From: Streptomyces sp. DvalAA-14
Lineage (GTDB): Bacteria > Actinomycetota > Actinomycetes > Streptomycetales > Streptomycetaceae
Length of the DNA: 34,684 bases
Reading direction: 5' to 3'
Assembly (NCBI RefSeq): GCF_900091855.1
Contig: NZ_FMCH01000184.1
Location: 1 to 34,684 of the forward strand
The position numbers and the translations under genes were made by a program. The notes under the pieces were generated by a model, which had not been told where the DNA came from, did not search any database, and saw nothing but the letters and a program-made list of their open reading frames with translations. This document shows positions 16,212 through 24,800 of the stretch, one piece after another (position 1 is the stretch's first letter; each line of letters begins with the position of its first letter).

Positions 16212-16243
16212 CGGGCACCCCGGCGGCTCAGCCGGGGTGCCCG
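16212..16243 (-). terminator. Terminator of parAB
   Basis: CGGGCACCCCGGC (16212-16224) pairs perfectly with GCCGGGGTGCCCG (16231-16243) over a 6-nt loop. It starts 4 nt after the parB stop on the minus strand. Confidence 0.85.
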
Positions 16244-16247
16244 TCCC

Positions 16248-17341
16248 TCACTCCGCGTCGTCGTCCTCAGGTTCTTCGTCGAGCCGGCTCTCAAGCACCT
16301 TGCCCTCGCCGGGAGCCATCGCCCCGAGGATCCGCTCCAGATCCTCTATGGACGCGAACTCAACAACGATCTTTCCCCGCTTCTGGCCCAGATCGACCTT
16401 GACCCGGGTCTCGAACCGGTCGGAGAGCCGCGAGGCGAGATTGGTCAGCGCCGGCGAGATCCGCTTGCCGGCCCGGGGGGCCGCGGCCTTCCGGGCCGGC
16501 TTGTCGTCGCCGTTCATCATCATCACGATCTCTTCGACCGACCGGACCGACAGCCCTTCGGCCACCACCCGGTTGGCCAGCTTGTCCTGCTCCTCGGCGT
16601 CGTCCAGTCCGAGCAGGGCCCGCGCGTGGCCGAAGGAGATCACCCCGGCCGCCACCCGGCGCTGTACCGGAGCCGACAGCTTCAGCAGCCGCAGCGTGTT
16701 GGAGACCTGGGAACGGGACCGCCCGATCCGGTCCGCCAACTGCTCGTGGGTGCAGGCGAAGTCCCGCAGCAACTGGTCGTAGGCGGCGGCCTCCTCCAGC
16801 GGATTGAGCTGGGCCCGGTGCAGATTCTCCAGCAGGGCGTCGAGCAGCAGCTTCTCGTCGTCGGTCGCCCGGACGATCGCCGGGATCCGCTCCAGGCCGG
16901 CCTCGCGGCAGGCCCGCCAGCGACGCTCGCCCATGATCAGCTCAAAGCGGTCGGTGCCGATCTGCCGCACCACGACCGGCTGCAGCAGACCCACCTCCTT
17001 GATGGAGGCAATGAGCTCGTTCAGCGCGTCCTCGTCGAAGACCTCGCGCGGCTGGCGCGGGTTCGGCGTGATCGCGTCCAGCTCCAGCTCCGCGAAATAG
17101 GCCCCCTCCACCGGGGCCCGCTGCGGAGACGGATCAGGCTCTGTTTCACGTGAAACAGGGATGTCCACCACCGGCGGGGCGGACTCGGCCGCGCCCCGGT
17201 CCACCAGACCGGTCACCTTGGCCGCCGCGACACCACGCTCGGGTGTCAGGACGGATGCTGACGACGGCGATGTGCCGGTCGACTGCGGCGCGGCCGGGAT
17301 CAGCGCGCCGAGACCACGGCCGAGCCCTCTGCGTCGATCAC

Positions 17342-17345
<4 letters not shown>
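16248..17345 (-). CDS. parB: Chromosome partitioning protein ParB
   Basis: ParB is a CTP-dependent DNA clamp that loads at parS and organises the origin. The 365-residue protein has a disordered N-terminus beginning RRRGLGRGLGALIP (ParA-contacting), then the CTPase domain (about 85-180) with NPRQPREVFDEDAL, QPVVVR and the GERRWRACREAGL box. A central helix-turn-helix follows (about 190-260, EQLADRIGRSRSQVSNTLRLLKL). An Arg/Lys-rich linker and a C-terminal dimerisation region end in an acidic tail. The GTG start overlaps the parA stop by 4 bp (GTGA), giving translational coupling. The N-terminal linker encodes VSRET because an exact parS lies in the gene at 17142-17157. Confidence 0.96.
17142..17157. 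other. parS: parS site 7, inside parB
   Basis: TGTTTCACGTGAAACA, an exact consensus within an 18-bp palindrome (17141-17158). On the minus strand it is read as VSRET in the ParB linker. Confidence 0.93.
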
Positions 17346-18409
<1,064 letters not shown>

Positions 18410-18493
18410 GGACTCACTCTCCTCGACTTCAGGCTCGCAATGAGAAGAGCCTGCCATGCCCGAGGGGTGCTGAACCAGCGAGGCCGGGCCGCC

Positions 18494-18521
18494 TGTGGAT
18501 AAATCCCGAGAACTGTCCACA
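18494..18521. promoter_or_regulatory. Pair of DnaA boxes upstream of parA
   Basis: TGTGGATAA (18494-18502) is the complement of TTATCCACA, the classic E. coli-type DnaA box. CTGTCCACA (18513-18521) has one mismatch to TTGTCCACA. They are inversely oriented, with starts 19 bp apart, about 85 bp upstream of the chosen parA start. DnaA binding is inferred from sequence. Confidence 0.5.
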
Positions 18522-18605
18522 GCGGCGGTCGTCTTAACGGGTTTATTGGCACGGGCTTCAGCTGCGGCACGGCCGCGGCTGAGCACTCCGGGAAGCAGCG
18601 AGCGA

Positions 18606-18621
18606 CGTTTCACGTGGAACA
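18606..18621. other. parS: parS-like site 9 (hybrid arms) upstream of parA
   Basis: The 14-bp core GTTTCACGTGGAAC (18607-18620) joins a TTTC arm to a GGAAC arm and is asymmetric at one position. It lies about 200 bp upstream of the chosen parA start. Confidence 0.65.
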
Positions 18622-18780
18622 CGATGCACAGCGCCGCGCTGCTATCTCCGTAGACACTCCGGATTATGTCGTTTTGGCCGTTTGTATGGCGCAGCGCGCG
18701 CCCGCACCTTGCTGCCGCCGCCCCGCCACCCGCCGCCCCGGCTCAGCGTCCCGAGCGACTCAGCTCAGTGCCCCGGCGAA

Positions 18781-19521
18781 TCAGCGGCGGCGCCGACCGC
18801 CGACCCCACCACGCGGTCCGCGACTGGCCCGCGCCGCCTTCGCCCTGCGGGTCGCCGCCCGCACACCGCCCGGACTCTCCCCGACCAGCACCCGCACCAC
18901 CGTGGACATCGGGTCCACGATGCCCTCACCGACCTGGACCACCACAGCGTCCACCGCGCCCAGCCGGCTCAGCGCCGCCCGGGCCGCCTTCAGCTCCGCC
19001 TCCGCGGTGTCGCCCTTGAGGACCGCCATCTCGCCGTGCGGCCGCAGCAGCGGCAGCCCCCAGCCGGCCAGCCGCTCCAGCGGCGCCACCGCCCGCGCGG
19101 TGACCACGTCCACCGGCGGCAGCTTGCCCACCATCTCCTCGGCCCGGCCCCGCTCCACCGTGACATTCGCGATCCCGAGCAGCCTGACCACCTCTTCGAG
19201 GAAGGTGGTCCTGCGCAGCAGCGGCTCCAGCAGCGTGATCCGCAGATCCGGCCGGGCCAGCGCCAGCGGAATCCCGGGCAGTCCGGCCCCGGAGCCCACA
19301 TCGCAGACCGACACGTCCTCGTCGATGACCTCGGACAGCACCGCGCAGTTCAGCAGATGCCGCTCCCACAGCCGGGGAACCTCCCGCGGCCCGATCAGCC
19401 CGCGCCGCACCCCCGCGTCGGCGAGCAGTTCCGCGTAGCGCAGCGCGTCGGCGAACCGTTCGCCGAAGACCGTCCGGGCCTGCTCCGGCGGCGCGGGAAG
19501 CTCCGCTGCTGCCTCGGTCAC
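18781..19521 (-). CDS. rsmG: 16S rRNA (guanine-N7) methyltransferase RsmG (GidB)
   Basis: RsmG methylates N7 of G527 (E. coli numbering) in 16S rRNA using S-adenosylmethionine; loss gives low-level streptomycin resistance. The 246-residue protein has LWERHLLNCAVL before the SAM-binding VCDVGSGAGLPGIPLALARPDL, then LLEPLLRRTTFLEEV and VVTARAVAPLERL. The C-terminus is an Arg/Gly-rich tail (about 215-246). The GTG start (19521) gives MTEAAAELPAPPEQA and lies behind an AAAGGAC site; a longer ATG frame from 19563 lacks a ribosome site. It is separated from jag by a terminator-like hairpin and so probably has its own promoter. Confidence 0.94.
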   Translation of the reverse strand: MTEAAAELPAPPEQARTVFGERFADALRYAELLADAGVRRGLIGPREVPRLWERHLLNCAVLSEVIDEDVSVCDVGSGAGLPGIPLALARPDLRITLLEPLLRRTTFLEEVVRLLGIANVTVERGRAEEMVGKLPPVDVVTARAVAPLERLAGWGLPLLRPHGEMAVLKGDTAEAELKAARAALSRLGAVDAVVVQVGEGIVDPMSTVVRVLVGESPGGVRAATRRAKAARASRGPRGGVGGRRRR

Positions 19522-19546
19522 GGGGACTGTCCTTTCCTCGGTTCTG

Positions 19547-19574
19547 CACCAGACATGAGACACCAGACACCAGA
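19547..19574 (-). repeat. Heptamer repeats in the rsmG leader
   Basis: Four consecutive 7-bp units on the plus strand: CACCAGA, CATGAGA, CACCAGA, CACCAGA. The second is degenerate. They lie 26-53 nt upstream of the rsmG GTG start. Confidence 0.6.
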
Positions 19575-19631
19575 CGTATCAAGCCCGACCGTGTGCGCAA
19601 CACCACACGTACACGATCAGGCTCACAAGCT

Positions 19632-19661
19632 TCGGCCCCGCCTGCGAACAGACGGGGCCGA
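19632..19661 (-). terminator. Terminator-like hairpin after jag
   Basis: TCGGCCCCG (19632-19640) pairs with CGGGGCCGA (19653-19661). The stem extends inward by three more pairs past one C-A mismatch to a CGAA tetraloop. It lies 49 nt after the jag stop and before rsmG. Confidence 0.65.
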
Positions 19662-19710
19662 CAGAGCGGACAGCACAGGCGGCGCGAGCGCGGCTGCCTC
19701 GGGAGGGGCG

Positions 19711-20229
19711 TCAGACCGGGAGAACGACCACCCGGCGCTGGGGCTCCTCACCCTCGGACTCGCTGCGCAGCCCGGCCGCCGCCACCGCGTCGTGCACGAC
19801 CTTGCGCTCGAACGGCGTCATCGGGTCCAGCTTCACCGGCTGCCCGGTCTCCTTCGCCTCGGCCGCCGCGCTCGCGCCCAGCTTCGCCAGCTCGGTCCGC
19901 TTGCGGGCGCGGAAGCCGCCGATGTCCAGCATCAGCCGGCTGCGCTCACCGGTCTCCCGGTGCACCGCGAGCCGGGTCAGCTCCTGGAGCGCCTCCAGCA
20001 CCTCGCCGTCCCGGCCGACCAGCTTGTTCAGCTCGCGGCTGGCGGTGTCGCCGACGATCGAGACCGAGGCGCGCTCTCCCTCGACGTCCATGTCGATGTC
20101 ACCGTCGAGGTCGGCGATGTCCAGCAGCCCCTCCAGGTAGTCCGCGGCGATCTCACCCTCCTGCTCCAGGCGGGTCAGTGTCGCGGACGAGCCGCTGTCG
20201 GGTGCCGTGGTGGTGTTGACGTCGCTCAC
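19711..20229 (-). CDS. jag: Jag/KhpB (EloR-type) RNA-binding protein
   Basis: A 172-residue RNA-binding protein of the Jag/KhpB family. A KH-like domain occupies about 45-105 (VSIVGDTASRELNKLVGRDGEVLEALQELTRLAV). A C-terminal R3H domain follows (about 130-172, PMTPFERKVVHDAVAAA). The N-terminal Jag_N domain seen in Firmicutes is absent, replaced by an acidic leader (LEQEGEIAADYLEGLLDIADLDGDID), as is normal in actinobacteria. In Firmicutes KhpB affects division and elongation; the actinomycete role is less clear. GTG 20229 has GAGGAG at 9-nt spacing; the upstream ATG at 20238 abuts that site with no spacing and is rejected. It follows yidC by 25 nt. Confidence 0.92.
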   Translation of the reverse strand: MSDVNTTTAPDSGSSATLTRLEQEGEIAADYLEGLLDIADLDGDIDMDVEGERASVSIVGDTASRELNKLVGRDGEVLEALQELTRLAVHRETGERSRLMLDIGGFRARKRTELAKLGASAAAEAKETGQPVKLDPMTPFERKVVHDAVAAAGLRSESEGEEPQRRVVVLPV

Positions 20230-20254
20230 GCCTGGCATCTCCTCTTACTTCCTC

Positions 20255-21493
20255 TTACTTCTTCTTCGACGCGTTGCTCGGCTTGGACTTGGGTCCGCCT
20301 GCCCGGGGACTGCCGCCCTTGCCGGAACCGGCCCGGGGCGCACCCGCCCGGGGCGCACCCGGCTTCGCGCCGTTGGCGCCGTTCGCACCGCCGGCCGGCT
20401 TCGGCCCGCCCGAGGTCTTGGGGGCCGCGGCGCCCTTCGCCCGGGTGGGACCGCCGGCCGGGCCCGCGCTGTCCGCGCTGTCCGCACCGTCCGAGCTGCC
20501 GGCCGCCGTACCGCTGCCGGCCGCACCGGTGCCGCTGCCACCGCCGGCCGTGCCACCGCCGCCGGGACCCCCGGTGCGCTGGGACTTGGACTGGCGCTTG
20601 GGCTGGGTGCGGTTGGCACGCGCCGCCTCGACGGCCTCCTTGGCCTTGATCTCCTCCGGCGGCTCCACGAGCTTGCCCTTGGCCCGCAGCCGCTCCTGGC
20701 GCTGCTTGAAGGCGAGGCTGCCCGGCGTGGGATTGCGCCGGATGACGACCAGCTGCTGCGCCATCGTCCAGACGTTGGTGGTCAGCCAGTACAGCAGCAC
20801 ACCGACGGGGGCGATGATGCCGAAGACGGCGAAGATCAGCGGGAACACGTACATCAGCATCTTCTGCTGCTGCATGAACGGCGTGTTCACCGACATGTCC
20901 ACGTTCTTCGTCATCAGCTGGCGCTGCGTGTAGAACTGCGAGAACGACATCAGCACGATCATGATGATCGTGACGATGCGCACCTCGGTCTGCGTGGTGC
21001 CCAGGTGGGCCAGCGTCGTGGCGCTGTCCAGGAACTTGGCCGGCAGCGGAGCGCCGAAGATGTGGGCGCTCTGCGCGCTCCGCACCAGGTTCTCGTGGAT
21101 GACGCCGACCTGATTGCCCTTCGCCACGTTGCTGAGCACGTGGTAGAGGGCGAAGAAGAACGGCGACTGGACGAGGATCGGCAGGCACGAGGAGAGCGGG
21201 TTGGTGCCCGTCTCCTTGTACAGCTTCATCATCTCTTCCGACTGCTTCTGCCGGTCGTTCTTGTAGCGCTCCTGGATCGCCTTCATCTTCGGCTGGAGCA
21301 CCTGCATGTTCCGCGTGGACTTGATCTGCTTGACGAACAGCGGGATCAGGGCCGTGCGGATCAGCACCACCAGCGAGACGATGGACAGACCCCACGCCCA
21401 ACCGCTGTTCGGGGCGAAGATCAAGCCGTAGAAAGCGTGGAATTGGACGATGATCCACGAGACGGCGTCATAGAGGGGGTTCAGGATCCCCAC
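20255..21493 (-). CDS. yidC: Membrane protein insertase YidC
   Basis: YidC inserts and folds inner-membrane proteins. The 412-residue protein is the short Oxa1-like type without the large periplasmic domain. It has an N-terminal TM ([20 protein letters not shown]), then the core starting [24 protein letters not shown] with the conserved groove arginine, a cytoplasmic helical hairpin ([18 protein letters not shown]), [22 protein letters not shown] and a closing [17 protein letters not shown]. The last ~130 residues are a basic, Ala/Gly/Pro/Lys-rich disordered tail that could contact ribosomes. GTG 21493 is chosen for AAGGAG at 7 nt; upstream frames overlap yidD. Only 2 nt separate it from the yidD stop. 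Confidence 0.95.
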   Translation of the reverse strand: MGILNPLYDAVSWIIVQFHAFYGLIFAPNSGWAWGLSIVSLVVLIRTALIPLFVKQIKSTRNMQVLQPKMKAIQERYKNDRQKQSEEMMKLYKETGTNPLSSCLPILVQSPFFFALYHVLSNVAKGNQVGVIHENLVRSAQSAHIFGAPLPAKFLDSATTLAHLGTTQTEVRIVTIIMIVLMSFSQFYTQRQLMTKNVDMSVNTPFMQQQKMLMYVFPLIFAVFGIIAPVGVLLYWLTTNVWTMAQQLVVIRRNPTPGSLAFKQRQERLRAKGKLVEPPEEIKAKEAVEAARANRTQPKRQSKSQRTGGPGGGGTAGGGSGTGAAGSGTAAGSSDGADSADSAGPAGGPTRAKGAAAPKTSGGPKPAGGANGANGAKPGAPRAGAPRAGSGKGGSPRAGGPKSKPSNASKKK

Positions 21494-21495
21494 AG

Positions 21496-21813
21496 TCAGG
21501 CTCCTTGGGCGTGAGAGGGTCCGGTGGGCTCGGGGGTGACGGGCCCGTCGGAGCCGCCCCGCAGGTAGCGGCGCAGCCGATCGTGCCATGGCGGTCGTTT
21601 ACGCGGCGGGACATGGTCCACACCACCTGGCGACCAGGGATTGCACCGCAGGATGCGCCACGCGGTCAGGGCGGTGCCCTTGATCGCGCCATGCCGGTCG
21701 ATGGCGGTGTACCCGTAGTGGGAGCAGGAGGGGTAATACCGGCACACCGGTCCCAGCAGCGGACTGATCGTCCACTGATACAACTTGATCAGTGCCAGTA
21801 GCGGATATTTCAT
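21496..21813 (-). CDS. yidD: Membrane protein insertion efficiency factor YidD
   Basis: A 105-residue protein with the family signature [29 protein letters not shown], including the conserved cysteines, then [19 protein letters not shown]. YidD assists YidC-dependent insertion. The Pro/Arg-rich C-terminal ~30 residues extend past the core. ATG 21813 follows a GGGAGGG site and overlaps the rnpA stop by 4 bp (ATGA). Confidence 0.95.
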   Translation of the reverse strand: MKYPLLALIKLYQWTISPLLGPVCRYYPSCSHYGYTAIDRHGAIKGTALTAWRILRCNPWSPGGVDHVPPRKRPPWHDRLRRYLRGGSDGPVTPEPTGPSHAQGA

Positions 21814-22208
21814 CGAGCCACCCTCCCCTCGGCCTCGCCATGGGTGTCACGATCCAGCAGCCGCGACAGTGCGGCGTCCAGATCGAGGGCCAGCTGTGCA
21901 TGGTCCGCACTGCCGGCTCCGGGCAGTGCGCGTACTACAACCAGGCTACCGGGGGGCAGCAGAAGCAGACGTTCGCGGACAAGATGACGCAGTCGGCGCT
22001 TGACCAGGTTGCGTTCCACCGAGCCGCCGACGGCTTTGCTCACGACGAAACCCGCACGTGCCGGGGGAGTCCTCTCCCCAGGTACGTGCGGGTCCGTGGT
22101 GTCGCGACGCAGGTGGACCACCAGCAGCGGTCGACCCGCTCGGCGTCCGCGGCGAACCGCTTCTGCGAAGTCCTGCCGGCGTCTCAGCCGATTCTCGGTG
22201 GGAAGCAC
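21810..22208 (-). CDS. rnpA: Ribonuclease P protein component
   Basis: The protein subunit of RNase P, which binds the catalytic RNA and pre-tRNA leader. The 132-residue protein starts [24 protein letters not shown] and contains [28 protein letters not shown] with the RNxxKRRLR motif. It is cotranscribed with rpmH, 20 nt upstream, and overlaps yidD by 4 bp. The start is GTG 22208, giving the usual MLPTEN N-terminus; its ribosome site is weak (AGGT). No RNase P RNA gene is seen in the window. Confidence 0.95.
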   Translation of the reverse strand: MLPTENRLRRRQDFAEAVRRGRRAGRPLLVVHLRRDTTDPHVPGERTPPARAGFVVSKAVGGSVERNLVKRRLRHLVRERLLLLPPGSLVVVRALPGAGSADHAQLALDLDAALSRLLDRDTHGEAEGRVAR

Positions 22209-22228
22209 GGCATGGGACCTGTGACGAA

Positions 22229-22366
22229 TCAGGCAGACAGCCGGGCGCGGCCCTTGCTGCGGCGGGTCGCGAGGATCGCGCGGCCGGCGCGGGTGCGCAT
22301 ACGCAGACGGAAGCCGTGGGTCTTCGCACGACGGCGGTTGTTCGGCTGGAAGGTGCGCTTGCTCAC
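22229..22366 (-). CDS. rpmH: Ribosomal protein bL34
   Basis: A 45-residue, highly basic ribosomal protein: [20 protein letters not shown] then [20 protein letters not shown] and a RARLSA end, the canonical bL34 sequence. The start is GTG 22366 with GGAG about 7 nt upstream. It is the first gene of the leftward rpmH-rnpA-yidD-yidC-jag series and diverges from dnaA. Its leader is long (about 170 nt from the predicted promoter) and contains a nested palindrome at 22471-22491. Confidence 0.97.
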   Translation of the reverse strand: MSKRTFQPNNRRRAKTHGFRLRMRTRAGRAILATRRSKGRARLSA

Positions 22367-22470
22367 TCGGGGGCTCCAGGGAGATTCGTGGGTCCGACGG
22401 GGAGTCGCCTGGCTGTCACCGTTCGCCCACGAAAAACTCGCGGACCAGTCGGGTGTACCGCTCCAACGAC

Positions 22471-22491
22471 CTTCCGATACGTATCCGGAAG
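22471..22491. repeat. Nested inverted repeat in the rpmH leader
   Basis: CTTCC (22471-22475) and GGAAG (22487-22491) enclose the perfect palindrome GATACGTATC (22476-22485) plus one extra C. GAAGATCTTC (22488-22497), another 10-bp palindrome, overlaps its right end. It could be an operator or an RNA hairpin. Confidence 0.5.
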
Positions 22492-22545
22492 ATCTTCGCC
22501 CATCGGTAGGCAGGCGGCAGCAGCCATCGACAACTCGACCTCGAT

Positions 22546-22575
22546 ACGGTACGTGCGGCTAGGCCATCCGGTCAA
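22546..22575 (-). promoter_or_regulatory. rpmH promoter
   Basis: On the minus strand TTGACC (22575-22570), an 18-nt spacer and TACCGT (22551-22546) form a good vegetative promoter reading toward rpmH. A weaker alternative lies just downstream: TTGTCG (22534-22529), about 19 nt, TACCGA. Confidence 0.55.
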
Positions 22576-22598
22576 ACCCGGCGGTGGCACCCCGTCAT

Positions 22599-22619
22599 TT
22601 GTACACAGCCTGTGGACAA
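22599..22619. promoter_or_regulatory. DnaA boxes in the dnaA promoter
   Basis: TTGTACACA (22599-22607, one mismatch) and TGTGGACAA (22611-22619, exact complement of TTGTCCACA) sit in opposite orientation 3 bp apart, immediately upstream of the dnaA -35. Streptomyces dnaA is known to be autorepressed through promoter DnaA boxes. Confidence 0.8.
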
Positions 22620-22623
22620 CGAC

Positions 22624-22653
22624 TTGAACCGCGCAGTGCGCCCTGACTACCGT
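22624..22653 (+). promoter_or_regulatory. dnaA promoter
   Basis: TTGAAC (22624-22629), an 18-nt spacer and TACCGT (22648-22653) predict a start near 22660 and a leader of about 120 nt. The spacer length and -10 are identical to the divergent rpmH promoter. Confidence 0.6.
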
Positions 22654-22778
22654 GACGGAACCACGGGACTGGACTCTGTACCCACCTGGTACCGAACCTC
22701 GATCACTTCCCGCCCGTCCCGACGATCACACTTTCGCGGGAGTTCTCAGCACTACCAGACACCGAGAGAGCGTGCACT

Positions 22779-24587
22779 GTGGCCGACGTGAGTGCCGATC
22801 TTGCCGCAGTGTGGCCGCGGGTACTGCAGAAACTGCTGGCGGACAGCGAGGACCTGAAGCCCAAGGACGCCGAGTGGCTCAAGCGCACCCAGCCGCTGGC
22901 CCTGGTGGCCGGCACCGCGGTCCTCTCCGCGCCCAACGAGTTCGCCAAGAGCGTCCTGGAGGGGCGGCTGCTGCCGCTGATCACCGAGGTGCTCAGCCGT
23001 GAGTTCGGTCACTCCGTCGGCATCGCCATCGCGGTGGCCTCCGGCGGCGACCAGGAGCAGCCGCCCCCGCCGCAGGAGCGCCCCGAGCCGCAGGCCCCGG
23101 CCGGCGGCCAGGACCCCTACGACCAGGGCCCCCGGATGCGGCCGGCCTACCCCGAGCACCGGGACTGGCAGCAGCCGGGGCTCGGTACCTGGGGAGCCCC
23201 GGCGCCCGGCGGCTTCCAGGACCGCGACCCCGACGCCTACGGCGGCCAGCGCGAGCCGTACGACGGCAGGCGCGACCCCTACGACGGGCAGCCCGGTTCC
23301 TACGAGCCGCCCCGCGAGCAGCGCTACCGGTCCGAGACCCACGACGGCTACCCGACCGTGCCCCACCAGGGCCACCAGGGCCACCCGGGCCATCAGAGCC
23401 ACCAGCCCTACCCGCCGGCGCCCGGCGGCTACCAGCAGCAGGGCCAGGGGCCGCAGGCCCCCCGCTCCGAGGACCGCCCCGGCGGACCGTCCGGCTCGCA
23501 CGGGCGCCACGGCGCCCCGGGCGGCGGCTCCGGCTCCTCGGGCGGCGCCGTCGAGCCGACCGCGCGGCTGAACCCGAAGTACCTCTTCGACACCTTCGTC
23601 ATCGGCGCCTCGAACCGCTTCGCGCACGCCGCCGCGGTCGCGGTGGCCGAGGCCCCGGCCAAGGCGTACAACCCGCTCTTCATCTACGGCGAGTCCGGCC
23701 TCGGCAAGACGCACCTGCTGCACGCGATCGGGCACTACGCGCGCAGCCTGTACCCCGGCACCCGGGTCAGGTACGTCAGCTCCGAGGAGTTCACCAACGA
23801 GTTCATCAACTCCATCCGGGACGGCAAGGCGGACGCGTTCCGCAAGCGGTACCGGGACATGGACATCCTGCTGGTCGACGACATCCAGTTCCTGGCGCAG
23901 AAGGAGTCGACGCAGGAGGAGTTCTTCCACACCTTCAACACGCTGCACAACGCGAACAAGCAGATCGTGCTGTCCTCCGACCGGCCGCCCAAGCAGCTGG
24001 TCACCCTGGAGGACCGGCTGCGCAACCGCTTCGAGTGGGGCCTGATCACCGACGTCCAGCCGCCCGAGCTGGAGACCCGGATCGCGATCCTGCGCAAGAA
24101 GGCGGTGCAGGAGCAGCTGAACGCGCCGCCCGAGGTGCTGGAGTTCATCGCCTCCCGGATCTCCCGCAACATCCGCGAGCTGGAGGGCGCGCTGATCCGC
24201 GTCACGGCCTTCGCCAGCCTCAACCGCCAGCCGGTCGACCTGCAGCTCACCGAGATCGTGCTGAAGGACCTGATCCCGGGCGGCGACGACTCGGTACCGG
24301 AGATCAGCGGCACCGCCATCATGGCCGAGACCGCCGCGTACTTCGGGCTGGCGGTGGACGACCTGTCCGGCTCCTCGCGCAGCCGGGTGCTGGTCACCGC
24401 GCGGCAGATCGCCATGTACCTGTGCCGCGAGCTGACGGATCTGTCGCTGCCGAAGATCGGCGCGCTGTTCGGCGGGCGCGACCACACCACGGTGATGCAC
24501 GCGGACCGCAAGATCCGCTCGCTGATGGCCGAGCGGCGGTCCATCTACAACCAGGTGACCGAGCTGACCAACCGCATCAAGAGCTGA
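22779..24587 (+). CDS. dnaA: Chromosomal replication initiator DnaA
   Basis: DnaA binds oriC boxes and opens the duplex. In the 602-residue protein, domain I (1-90) has [15 protein letters not shown] and [13 protein letters not shown]. Domain II (about 91-260) is very long, Gly/Pro/Gln/Tyr-rich and disordered, as in Streptomyces; E. coli DnaA totals 467 residues. Domain III is AAA+, with Walker A GESGLGKT (304-311), Walker B LLVDD (about 364-368) and sensor regions. Domain IV ends with the box-binding signature [13 protein letters not shown] (about 567-579). GTG 22779 gives [13 protein letters not shown], the usual start, with only a weak GAGAG ribosome site. DnaA boxes lie in its own promoter. 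Confidence 0.98.
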   Translation: MADVSADLAAVWPRVLQKLLADSEDLKPKDAEWLKRTQPLALVAGTAVLSAPNEFAKSVLEGRLLPLITEVLSREFGHSVGIAIAVASGGDQEQPPPPQERPEPQAPAGGQDPYDQGPRMRPAYPEHRDWQQPGLGTWGAPAPGGFQDRDPDAYGGQREPYDGRRDPYDGQPGSYEPPREQRYRSETHDGYPTVPHQGHQGHPGHQSHQPYPPAPGGYQQQGQGPQAPRSEDRPGGPSGSHGRHGAPGGGSGSSGGAVEPTARLNPKYLFDTFVIGASNRFAHAAAVAVAEAPAKAYNPLFIYGESGLGKTHLLHAIGHYARSLYPGTRVRYVSSEEFTNEFINSIRDGKADAFRKRYRDMDILLVDDIQFLAQKESTQEEFFHTFNTLHNANKQIVLSSDRPPKQLVTLEDRLRNRFEWGLITDVQPPELETRIAILRKKAVQEQLNAPPEVLEFIASRISRNIRELEGALIRVTAFASLNRQPVDLQLTEIVLKDLIPGGDDSVPEISGTAIMAETAAYFGLAVDDLSGSSRSRVLVTARQIAMYLCRELTDLSLPKIGALFGGRDHTTVMHADRKIRSLMAERRSIYNQVTELTNRIKS

Positions 24588-24621
24588 CGCCGGCGGCGGG
24601 CCGCTCCCGCAGCTGCGCTCA

Positions 24622-24650
24622 GGCCGGCCCTCCGCAAGGGCCCGCCGGCC
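24622..24650 (+). terminator. Bulged hairpin after dnaA
   Basis: GGCCGG (24622-24627) pairs with CCGGCC (24645-24650) and CCCT (24628-24631) with AGGG (24637-24640), leaving a CCCG bulge and a 5-nt loop. It lies 35 nt after the dnaA stop and could end dnaA transcription before oriC. Confidence 0.5.
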
Positions 24651-24720
24651 TCTCCGCACCTCTCCGCACCTCTCCGCACCTCTCAGCGCCACTCAGCGCC
24701 ACTCAGCGCCACTCAGCGCC
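24651..24720. repeat. Seven 10-bp tandem repeats at the edge of oriC
   Basis: TCTCCGCACC occurs three times (24651-24680), followed by TCTCAGCGCC and three copies of ACTCAGCGCC (24681-24720). The period is exactly 10 bp and the T/A-CTC core is kept in all seven units. It begins at the base of the dnaA terminator hairpin and ends about 80 bp before the first DnaA box. Confidence 0.9.
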
Positions 24721-24800
24721 TCGGGATCAACTCCCGGGGCGCTGCTTGTTGTTCACCTTTTCGAGTAGCCGCTGTTCGATTCCAGGTCGCCGGCAGCGAG

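Larger units (their letters stand above)
18410..18780 (-). promoter_or_regulatory. parAB upstream region between rsmG and parA
   Basis: This 371-bp gap contains two DnaA-box-like sequences and one parS-like site, listed separately. It also has an AT-richer patch (about 18528-18550, including TTTATTGG). The parAB promoter or promoters should lie here, but I find no convincing -35/-10 pair. No terminator hairpin for rsmG was recognised next to its stop codon. Nothing gene-like is seen unless parA starts further upstream than chosen. Confidence 0.5.

Noticed and set aside
18410-18622. N-terminal extension of ParA starting at GTG 18622 (MFHVKRRS)
   Set aside because: It would start inside a parS-like site and translate across the DnaA boxes, with no ribosome site; the region reads better as regulatory DNA.
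21494-21589. 5' extension of yidC
   Set aside because: It overlaps yidD extensively, and GTG 21493 has an AAGGAG site at correct spacing.
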